Origin: an uncultured Clostridia bacterium
Lineage (GTDB): Bacteria > Bacillota > Clostridia > Peptostreptococcales > Acidaminobacteraceae
Direction: 5' to 3'
Assembly (NCBI GenBank): GCA_927417275.1
Contig: CAKMJV010000004.1
Location: 1 to 41,059 of the forward strand
Length of the DNA stretch: 41,059 nucleotides
Part shown: in pieces, positions 34,382 through 41,059 of the stretch
Numbering within the stretch: position 1 is the first letter of the stretch
Layout: the number at the start of each line of letters is the position of its first letter
Program-made: the position numbers and the translations under genes
The notes under the pieces: model-generated
What the model saw: only the letters and a program-made list of their open reading frames with translations
What the model was told of the DNA's origin: nothing
The model's database searches: none

Positions 34382-35476
34382 TTATTTTGAAACAGCTAAA
34401 TGCGTCTGACTGATTTTTTCATAGAAAAATCGGTCTTTCTTAAGTACACATAGTATCAAGTGTACGATGAACATAATGGTAATCAAACCAAAGATGGATA
34501 TCGCAAACACCGTCATCCAGATGCTATAAGGATCGTGTAATGCCACCAAATAATCGATGGCAAGGCCTAGTACACGAGCGACTCCAAAAAATCCAAAGTA
34601 TAGTAGGCCATAGCGTAAGCAGACTTCTTTAAAGGTCACTTTCGCCTTAAGGCCTTTTACTTTTGTTGAAGTCAGCCATTTACCAAGCGTTCTTCCATTT
34701 GTGAGCGTCACGATGAGTATAAAATACGTAAAGTAAACGGCCGCTTCGATGAATAGATTATCATAAAATCGTGCGATTAAACCAAGTAAAAGCCAATCAA
34801 TGGACAAAGCGAGTACACGCCTAAAAAGTGAAACGCGCATGGCTTCTAAATTTACATCGTCATCTAGTGTCGAAGGTTTGGGCAGAAAAAACGTGAAAAG
34901 CGGTGCGATCATATACCCAAATGCGCCACCCAATGTATTTAGCATTAAGTCGTCCACATCAAATAGGCGATACGGTGCATTGTAAAGACCATAAAGACCT
35001 GAAAGTTGCGTGATTTCAAAGAACAAGGACAATATAAACGCAAGCAATACCGTTTTTTTAAAACTGAATTTGAAGTAGTAACGCAAAAAAATCCCTAGCG
35101 GTACTAGCATGAGCACGTTAAAAGTGGCTTGTAAAAATGAGCGCTCTGATAATAAATTTTGATAAGTTGCTGGGACGCGAATGTCAAACTGCGCTTCTCG
35201 CATAAGATCTGCGACAAAAGAAAAGGGAACCAGATTATAATAAGGTTCACCTGTTTTCATAGAACTTTTTATGTCTCTAGAAACTGGTAAGGGTAATATT
35301 ACAAGATAATAAGCTACGATTAAAAACAGTAAAAATGAGAACAAAATAAAAATTCTAAACTTGTTAATATATCCATATTTTTTATACTGAAATATGGCAA
35401 ATGGCAACGTAAAAACAAAAGCGATTAATGGAAACGTTATAATCGCGATCTTGATGGGAAATAAATAAGTGTCCAT
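34382..35476 (-). CDS. VanZ-RDD fusion membrane protein
   Basis: The N-terminal ~210 residues are a VanZ-like domain (YNLVPFSFV, VPLGIFLRYYF, FEITQLSGL, FDVDDLMLNTLGGAFGY). The C-terminal ~150 residues are an RDD-type domain starting FRRVLALSIDWLLLGLIARF and including TNGRTLGKWLTSTKV. About nine membrane segments are expected. VanZ proteins can lower teicoplanin sensitivity; RDD proteins are proposed transporters. The start at 35476 follows CCAGGAGAACTT; a longer frame reaches into the upstream gene but has no good site. It lies 40 bases after the first EAL gene. Confidence 0.88.
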   Translation of the reverse strand: MDTYLFPIKIAIITFPLIAFVFTLPFAIFQYKKYGYINKFRIFILFSFLLFLIVAYYLVILPLPVSRDIKSSMKTGEPYYNLVPFSFVADLMREAQFDIRVPATYQNLLSERSFLQATFNVLMLVPLGIFLRYYFKFSFKKTVLLAFILSLFFEITQLSGLYGLYNAPYRLFDVDDLMLNTLGGAFGYMIAPLFTFFLPKPSTLDDDVNLEAMRVSLFRRVLALSIDWLLLGLIARFYDNLFIEAAVYFTYFILIVTLTNGRTLGKWLTSTKVKGLKAKVTFKEVCLRYGLLYFGFFGVARVLGLAIDYLVALHDPYSIWMTVFAISIFGLITIMFIVHLILCVLKKDRFFYEKISQTHLAVSK

Positions 35477-35516
35477 AAGTTCTCCTGGAGTGATTTCTAA
35501 AACCATCTTAACATCT

Positions 35517-38096
35517 TCAACTGTTTCTTGGCAACTTATGTTCATCCATTTCGTGAACCAATGCTTTAAATACACCCTTATGGTCTAGTGGTTTACTAAA
35601 GTAGTACCCTTGAAAATAATCACACTTCCAATTTTTGAGCATTTCAAAGGATTGGAAATCTTCGATGCCTTCGACGATGGTTTTGATGCCGAGTTTATGA
35701 GAAAACTCAACGATCATTTCGGTTAACTGTGCCATTTTTTGATCATTTAAAATGTCTATTATGAAGCTTCTATCGATTTTTAAATGCGACACATTTAATG
35801 AGCCCAGTAAATTAAGCGATGAATACCCCGTTCCAAAGTCATCCATATGTGTTTCTATGCCTAGCTCTGCCAATTCACTGAGGGTATTTTTTAACGCGTC
35901 GAAAAACTTTGAAAACGAACTTTCCGTTATTTCGATGCTTATTTGCCATGGCTCGATTTTATATTTCTCAAGCTGATTAGAAATGCTTTGTACGTAGTCG
36001 GATTTAATGAGTTCCCTTACAGAAGCATTGATCGAAATACGCATTTTCATTTTGAATGCTGCTTCAATTTCAAGTAAAAATTCACATGCTTTTTCCATAA
36101 CCAATGTACCAATTTCACAGATGAAGTCTATTTCTTCAGCTATGGGGATGAACTCTGTGGGGCTAATACTTCCCAAACTATGATTATGCCACCTTACTAG
36201 GGCTTCGAATCCCTCAATTTTATGCTCAGCATCCACGATGGGTTGATAGACGAGGCTCAGTTCATTTAATTGAATCGATTTTAATAAGTGTTGCTCGATG
36301 ACGCCTTTTCTTTCCATTATTGAAACACACTGATCATCCACATAGTTGACATAGCTCCCCCTATATTCTTGATCATTATAATCATACGCATATTCTAATT
36401 TCCTGAATATGCTCTGTACATCAGAAGAACTGCCATCTTTGTTATAGATGGTTATAATCAAATCTTTTGGAAACAAAATGTCCTCAAACTTAATTTCTTT
36501 AACGCGCTCTAAAAAGGGATCAAAGTTACCGTTATCCATTTCACTTGCATCTGAATAAATGACGATTTTGTTCTCATCAAAAACGCAAACATCACATGTG
36601 CTTCCAAACAACTCATTTAATATGCCTGCAATTTGAAACATTACGATTTGCACGAAATTTTTTCCATAAACATTTCTAAGGTGTTGAATATTTCTTAACC
36701 CAACCATGGTTAAACTCGTTTGACAGTCTCTTTTCTCCGCGAGTTTAATTACGATATACTCGTAATTATATAGCCCCGTCTTGTCATCATGATAAGCTGT
36801 AAACTCTATTCTTGATTTTTCCAGTTGCATCTCATGTATGTCTTTTAATGAACCAAACATTTTTACGGGTTGATTTTTTTCACTTTTCTCTTGAACATAT
36901 AATAGTTTAAACCATCTGAGATTGTTATCGTTGTCTTTTAATCTTACGATGGCTTCTTTGGTAAACGCATCTGGTATAACACCCATTTCTTTGATCCATG
37001 CATTATTATTCAAATCGTCCTCATAAATACGGACTAAAAAATCCTCATATGGGATTTCTTTTTCCATAAAGAAATGATAAAAGTTTTCTAATTTTATGAT
37101 TTGCTTTTCTGGATCATATATCCAATAGGCATCATATGATGATTTAATTACTTTTTCATATCTCGATTTCTCTTCTTCTATTTGAGTCTTATAATTCTGA
37201 AGTTCATCATAGTTTGACTGAAGTGTTTCTTCCGCTGCTGCCATTTCTTCGTATAAAGCGGATAGTTCATCATTGGCCGCTTCTAAATCCTCATTTTTAT
37301 CTTGAATGGTTTTATAACTTTTTGCCAAGCGACGCATCATGTTATTATAGCCTTCGTATAACGCCTGATACTCGATTACTTCCGTGGCTGATATGAGATT
37401 GTGTTCAGTATCATGGTTGTTTTCAAATGTTGATACCAAATGCTTGATGGGATTCGTTATATTTTTTAAGTAGTAATGATTTATATACATAATGGCACCA
37501 AAAATTAGTACAAGGACGAAAAGTGTTTGGAGCATTAAATTTCTCGCGTTTAATCCGTAATCAGATTTAAAACTTGCTGCTTCCACAACCCAATTCCAAT
37601 TGGGTTCAAGCTTTGAATACACGATTTTCTCATCTATTTGATCTGTACTTGGTTTTTTCCACTGATAGGTTGTAAAGCCACCACCATTATGCGCGGCATC
37701 CACTTGTTCTCGTACAAATAATTTTTTCTCCTTACTCTCATCGACTAAATCTAAGGCATACTGATTCCCCAGTTCAGGATGATACACCAGATAACCCTCT
37801 TGATTTAATATAACGGGATATCCATATGCCCCTAAATTAATAACCTCAGATTTTGAGAGCATTTCAACCACTTCATCTTGAGCCTGTTCAGTCGTCTTTA
37901 GACCACTTGAAACATCTCGCTGCTTATCCTCAATTACTAAGAGGATCATTTCTACCGTGTTCTTCAAAGTGATTCGTTCCTCACTTTCAAAAGCTGTTCT
38001 GGAGAACAAATAAAAAGCAGCACTGCCCGTTACAAAAATGACTAATATTATTATAGCTGTAAACATAAATAATTCTCGTTTAAGTGTCTTTTTCAT
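35517..38096 (-). CDS. Cache-PAS-degenerate GGDEF-EAL signalling protein
   Basis: The 859-residue membrane sensor has an N-terminal membrane segment (about 10-30), an extracellular Cache domain (GAYGYPVILNQEGYLVYHPE...WNWVVEA), a second membrane segment and a HAMP-like stretch. A coiled coil (EDLEAANDELSALYEEMAAA) and a PAS domain follow. The GGDEF domain has lost its signature (CVFDENKI at that position). The EAL domain keeps EALVRW, ISINAS, EITES, DDFGTGYSS, KIDRSF, VEGIED and YFQGYYFSKP, so it should be an active c-di-GMP phosphodiesterase. The start at 38096 follows GAAGGAGG. It is a paralogue of the next EAL gene. Confidence 0.92.
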   Translation of the reverse strand: MKKTLKRELFMFTAIIILVIFVTGSAAFYLFSRTAFESEERITLKNTVEMILLVIEDKQRDVSSGLKTTEQAQDEVVEMLSKSEVINLGAYGYPVILNQEGYLVYHPELGNQYALDLVDESKEKKLFVREQVDAAHNGGGFTTYQWKKPSTDQIDEKIVYSKLEPNWNWVVEAASFKSDYGLNARNLMLQTLFVLVLIFGAIMYINHYYLKNITNPIKHLVSTFENNHDTEHNLISATEVIEYQALYEGYNNMMRRLAKSYKTIQDKNEDLEAANDELSALYEEMAAAEETLQSNYDELQNYKTQIEEEKSRYEKVIKSSYDAYWIYDPEKQIIKLENFYHFFMEKEIPYEDFLVRIYEDDLNNNAWIKEMGVIPDAFTKEAIVRLKDNDNNLRWFKLLYVQEKSEKNQPVKMFGSLKDIHEMQLEKSRIEFTAYHDDKTGLYNYEYIVIKLAEKRDCQTSLTMVGLRNIQHLRNVYGKNFVQIVMFQIAGILNELFGSTCDVCVFDENKIVIYSDASEMDNGNFDPFLERVKEIKFEDILFPKDLIITIYNKDGSSSDVQSIFRKLEYAYDYNDQEYRGSYVNYVDDQCVSIMERKGVIEQHLLKSIQLNELSLVYQPIVDAEHKIEGFEALVRWHNHSLGSISPTEFIPIAEEIDFICEIGTLVMEKACEFLLEIEAAFKMKMRISINASVRELIKSDYVQSISNQLEKYKIEPWQISIEITESSFSKFFDALKNTLSELAELGIETHMDDFGTGYSSLNLLGSLNVSHLKIDRSFIIDILNDQKMAQLTEMIVEFSHKLGIKTIVEGIEDFQSFEMLKNWKCDYFQGYYFSKPLDHKGVFKALVHEMDEHKLPRNS

Positions 38097-38156
38097 TTTG
38101 CCTCCTTCTGTCATTATTTTAAACTTTAGCACTTCTCTGCCTATATACCCAAAGAA

Positions 38157-38301
38157 ACGTCCCTGGCAACTTTTTGCAAGTTGGTTATAAAGAAGAAAAT
38201 GTCCCTGGCAACTTTTTGTTAGTTGGATATAAAGAAGAAAATGTCCCTGGCAACTTTTTGTTAGTCGCTTATTCTTCGACTAACAAAAAGTTGCCAGGGA
38301 C
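38157..38301. repeat. REP family B array with terminal hairpin
   Basis: GTCCCTGGCAACTTTTTG occurs at 38159, 38201 and 38243, an exact 42-base period including an AAAGAAGAAA spacer. The third copy is paired with an inverted copy, giving a hairpin with 25-bp perfect arms (38243-38267 and 38277-38301) around a 9-base loop. The array fills the gap between the two EAL genes and ends 8 bases past the 38310 stop. The spacers are alike and the repeat itself is the conserved part, so this is not a CRISPR. Confidence 0.9.
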
Positions 38302-38309
38302 GTTTTCTC

Positions 38310-40772
38310 CTATCGATTCGATTTAAGTAATCCAATTAAAATTTCCTGCTCAACTGGCTTTGATAACAGGAAGCCTTGATATACAAAGCACCCTAACGCG
38401 CTTAAGCCATTTAACTGTGCCTGGGTCTCCACACCTTCTGCGATGATTTGTGCATCTATTTTCATGCCTAGATCTATCATGGTTGAGATCACCTTAGATA
38501 CTTTGGGTTTTTGTAAAAAAGTACTGACAAATGTTCGATCTATTTTGATGGCATGCACTGGAAACTCACTTAGGTATGTCAGTGATGAATAGCCCGTTCC
38601 AAAATCATCAAGATGCACCTGATAGCCGAGTTCCATTAGTTTTATGATGTTTTCTTTCACTAGTGTCAAATTCTTAGAAAAAGCCGTTTCAGTGATTTCG
38701 AAGATTAATGACGCACGTTCTGTTTTACTTTTTTTGACTTCTTCTTCGATGCGGTCAATAAATCGAGGATCCAGTAACTCTACCACAGAAATATTTACAG
38801 ACATGGTCAATCTAATGCCATGTACCGCCTTTAATTCAGCTTGAAATCTTAGTACCTCTGAAATCATGAACTGGTCAAGTTTATCAATTAATCCTAGGTT
38901 TTCTGCCCGTGTGATAAAATCCGCAGGGGGTACATTGCCCAACTTCCCATGTTTCCAACGCATCAAGGCTTCTGCGCCGATGATCTTACCACTATGGTCA
39001 TACTGTGGCTGATATACCACTGAAATCTCATTTCGCTTGATTGCTTCGAACAAACCCGATTCGATTTGCATCTCATAATTTCGCTTTTGATGCAAGTCGT
39101 CATCAAACCATGTTATATCACTTTCATGACTTAAATTGAACTGATTACTGAGCATCGCTGCTTCCGCTTTTTCTAGAAATGCTATGCCTTCATCGTCCGC
39201 AGCGGTTCTTTGATCAGGCATAAAACCGCCCACTGCTAGCGAAACTTTAATGGTCAAAGCATCTAATAGTTTCATAGAAGCCACTTCGGCTTTTATATTT
39301 TGAATCATTGTGCCAATGCTTTTAAAATGCGGTTCACGCAATAGCAATCCAAACTTACCGATGGCTAAATCATATAGTTGTGCCATTTCATCTTGTGGCA
39401 TATACGCACTCACTGCAAGTCCAATTTTATAGTGTATGAGTTCTAAAATCGTCTGTCCCACGGTTTCCGAATAATGATTTAACTCTTTATAACTGAGGCA
39501 AATAAGGGCACATTCGCGACCTTCATCTAATTGAACATTCTTATTTAACGTCTGAATCAAATAATCTCGGTTATAAAACCCGGTTTTTGCATTGTGAAAC
39601 GCATAGAATTCTACTTGATCTTTGTATAAATTTAATGCGTCATAGTTTTCTCTTAACGCCTCTTCCGAAGCAGCCATTTCTTCGTAAAGTGCTTGAATTT
39701 CCATGTAATTTTGAGCGAGTTCGTTCTCCCTTTGAAGGATGTTTTCTCGCATGTTTTCAAAAGTCGTGGCAAACTGACCGATTTCGTCCTTTTGATGCAG
39801 TAAATCAAGTGATATTTCTTGAGCATACGACCCACTGCTGATATACTCTGCATGCGTTCTCAATCGTATGATGGGCGTTGAAATCTTTCTGCTTATTGCA
39901 TTGGCGATAAAAATAGAGATGATAAATGTAACGATATAAATGAGTAGAAAATTTGTCATGGTTTCGCTTACGCCACTGTAAAAAAATGTTGTGGGTACAG
40001 AAATCCATAGCACCCAAGGGGCATTCTGCAACTTTGATGCAATGTAGGTTTGATCTTCTATTATAAATTTGGTTGCGTCTTTGTCAAAGCCTTCTATAAG
40101 GTCGTTCACCATAAGTGCTTCTGGTTGATTCGAGAAAATTTCGGGATTATGAAAAGCTACGAGGAGTCCATTTTCATCAATCAACAGCGTTTCAGCACCA
40201 CTGGGAAGCTCATAGGACTTTAGTCTCTGCGAGAGTTCGTCTAAGTTGATGGCCATGTTTAAAATTCCATGTACATTTTGGTCCATCACGCGTTTTCTTA
40301 GCACCGTAACGATGTTGCCTGTCCCAGAGTCATACGAAGGAAAATCCACAAAAACAGATGCCATATCTGAAACCAACTTGACCCAATATCTATTTTCCCA
40401 AGTATATCCTTCAGGTGGAATCCACCCATCTGAACTGGTGAAATGCCCTGAATCCTCAAGCGTATTAAAATAACTATAAAGCATATATTCGTTTGATTTG
40501 CCCATATTATGCGTAAACGCAGCGGTGCTTGCCTCTGAGTAATCACCGATAAGCGTCAATGCGCTGACTTGGCCCTCTAAGTATCCCTTTTGAAGCTGGA
40601 TGAAATTATCCATTTCAAGCGCTAATTCCTTAGCCAAAGAATGCATGTATGCTTCATTGCTCGCTTCAACCATGGTCTTGCTACGCATCGTACCATAAGC
40701 AGAAATTACCGTTGCCACGATTAACGTAATAACAAACGCCATTAAAAGGATCTTAAATCGGATTGACTTCAT
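38310..40772 (-). CDS. dCache-HAMP-degenerate GGDEF-EAL signalling protein
   Basis: The 820-residue membrane sensor has a membrane segment at about 7-27 and an extracellular double-Cache region (YWVKLVSDMASVFVDFPSYD...LIDENGLLVAFHNPEIF...APWVLWISVP). A second membrane segment (about 275-295) and a HAMP domain (IRLRTHAEYISSGSY) follow. The coiled coil YEEMAASEEALRENYD and a GGDEF domain without the signature (AIGKFGLLL) precede the EAL domain with EALMRW, SVNISV, EITETA, DDFGTGYSS, KIDRTF, AEGVET and YQGFLLSKP. It is likely a ligand-regulated c-di-GMP phosphodiesterase. Family B repeats lie on both sides of the gene. Its first codons are duplicated in inverted orientation at the window end. 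Confidence 0.92.
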   Translation of the reverse strand: MKSIRFKILLMAFVITLIVATVISAYGTMRSKTMVEASNEAYMHSLAKELALEMDNFIQLQKGYLEGQVSALTLIGDYSEASTAAFTHNMGKSNEYMLYSYFNTLEDSGHFTSSDGWIPPEGYTWENRYWVKLVSDMASVFVDFPSYDSGTGNIVTVLRKRVMDQNVHGILNMAINLDELSQRLKSYELPSGAETLLIDENGLLVAFHNPEIFSNQPEALMVNDLIEGFDKDATKFIIEDQTYIASKLQNAPWVLWISVPTTFFYSGVSETMTNFLLIYIVTFIISIFIANAISRKISTPIIRLRTHAEYISSGSYAQEISLDLLHQKDEIGQFATTFENMRENILQRENELAQNYMEIQALYEEMAASEEALRENYDALNLYKDQVEFYAFHNAKTGFYNRDYLIQTLNKNVQLDEGRECALICLSYKELNHYSETVGQTILELIHYKIGLAVSAYMPQDEMAQLYDLAIGKFGLLLREPHFKSIGTMIQNIKAEVASMKLLDALTIKVSLAVGGFMPDQRTAADDEGIAFLEKAEAAMLSNQFNLSHESDITWFDDDLHQKRNYEMQIESGLFEAIKRNEISVVYQPQYDHSGKIIGAEALMRWKHGKLGNVPPADFITRAENLGLIDKLDQFMISEVLRFQAELKAVHGIRLTMSVNISVVELLDPRFIDRIEEEVKKSKTERASLIFEITETAFSKNLTLVKENIIKLMELGYQVHLDDFGTGYSSLTYLSEFPVHAIKIDRTFVSTFLQKPKVSKVISTMIDLGMKIDAQIIAEGVETQAQLNGLSALGCFVYQGFLLSKPVEQEILIGLLKSNR

Positions 40773-41059
40773 AACATCACCAACTTCTCATCAGATTAGA
40801 CTTACCTATATATATTATCATCATTTGTGCGGAATGTCCCTGGCAACTTTTTGTTAGTCAAACGTTAAAAAAATAACTTTCCAGCATTTTCAATATCCTC
40901 GACATTTTCAACTTGCAAAAAGTTGCCAGGGACATTCCCCTCAAATGATGATAATATATATAGGTAAGTCTAATCTGATGAGAAGTTGGTGATGTTATGA
41001 AGTCAATCCGATTTAAGATCCTTTTAATGGCGTTTGTTATTACGTTAATCGTGGCAACG
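40710..41059. repeat. Long inverted repeat reaching the window end
   Basis: Bases 40942-41059 (118 nt) are the exact reverse complement of 40710-40827. Inside, after a 3-base difference (TGC at 40828-40830; CCT at 40939-40941), a second pair of arms of 23 bp (40831-40853 and 40916-40938) is a family B REP pair around a 62-base unique loop. The outer arms contain the upstream region and first 21 codons of the EAL gene. The full length is unknown because the window ends inside the right arm. Confidence 0.97.
40997..41059 (+). CDS. Partial second copy of the EAL-gene start
   Basis: The 21 codons from the ATG at 40997 (MKSIRFKILLMAFVITLIVA, then T) are identical in DNA to the start of the minus-strand gene ending at 38310, but read on the plus strand. 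The frame is open at the window edge. It is either the start of a divergent duplicate or an assembly fold-back; the sequence here cannot decide. Confidence 0.6.
   Translation, partial: MKSIRFKILLMAFVITLIVAT

Noticed and set aside
38157..38301. Regular 42-base repeats considered as a CRISPR array
   Set aside because: Spacers are nearly identical and shorter than CRISPR spacers, one copy is inverted, and no cas genes are present.

Overview
The window looks like chromosomal DNA of a low-GC, probably anaerobic Firmicute (Clostridia). The evidence is clostridial-type TTGACA/TATAAT promoters with strong AGGAGG ribosome sites, an S-box and a T-box leader, a flavodiiron protein, ferredoxin-type proteins, PPK2, and an IrrE/ImmA-type mobile module. 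A genus cannot be named from the sequence alone. Most genes from 6.7 kb onward lie on the minus strand.

Region 1 (1-6.6 kb) is an AT-rich accessory island. It holds an unknown gene, an XRE regulator plus ImmA/IrrE peptidase pair behind a LexA/DinR-like box, a DUF4365-type protein, a zinc-ribbon protein, and a WYL regulator cut off by a complete IS30-family element. A small XRE protein, a CorA-type transporter and a C-terminal scrap of a cation:proton antiporter ending in a perfect 29-bp-arm hairpin follow.

Region 2 (6.7-16 kb, all minus) holds rlmD, a Crp/Fnr regulator with a ferredoxin-like protein, a DUF218 protein, a HigBA-like toxin-antitoxin pair whose antitoxin carries a metallopeptidase domain, an S-box-controlled metY-metA operon (O-acetylhomoserine route to methionine), a CC-motif HesB-like protein and a multicopper oxidase.

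Region 3 (16-25.6 kb) has a DEAD-box helicase on the plus strand, then on the minus strand a T-box-controlled branched-chain amino acid operon in the unusual order ilvN-ilvC-ilvD-ilvB-ilvA, with PPK2 probably trailing it. Upstream lies a flavodiiron protein behind a near-consensus Fur box. The ketol-acid reductoisomerase has a Tyr-Glu pair in its cofactor loop, which suggests NADH use.

Region 4 (25.7-41 kb) has cardiolipin synthase, a membrane Fe-S protein, a hydrolase lipoprotein, a REP-associated tyrosine transposase (RAYT) bracketed by its probable REP repeats, an XRE/membrane-protein pair, three chromate-transporter-family genes, an aldo/keto reductase, a VanZ-RDD fusion and two large Cache/GGDEF-like/EAL proteins. 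Two families of short palindromic repeats are scattered here: family A (GGGACGGTTCTTTTGTG) and family B (GTCCCTGGCAACTTTTTG). Both sit just beyond stop codons.

The window ends in a striking fold-back. The last 118 bases are an exact inverted copy of the start of the 820-residue EAL gene and its upstream region, centred on a family B repeat pair. This is either a recent inverted duplication or an assembly artefact. I see no clearly new multi-gene system. The strongest leads are the RAYT/REP landscape, the fold-back, and the cofactor loop of IlvC.
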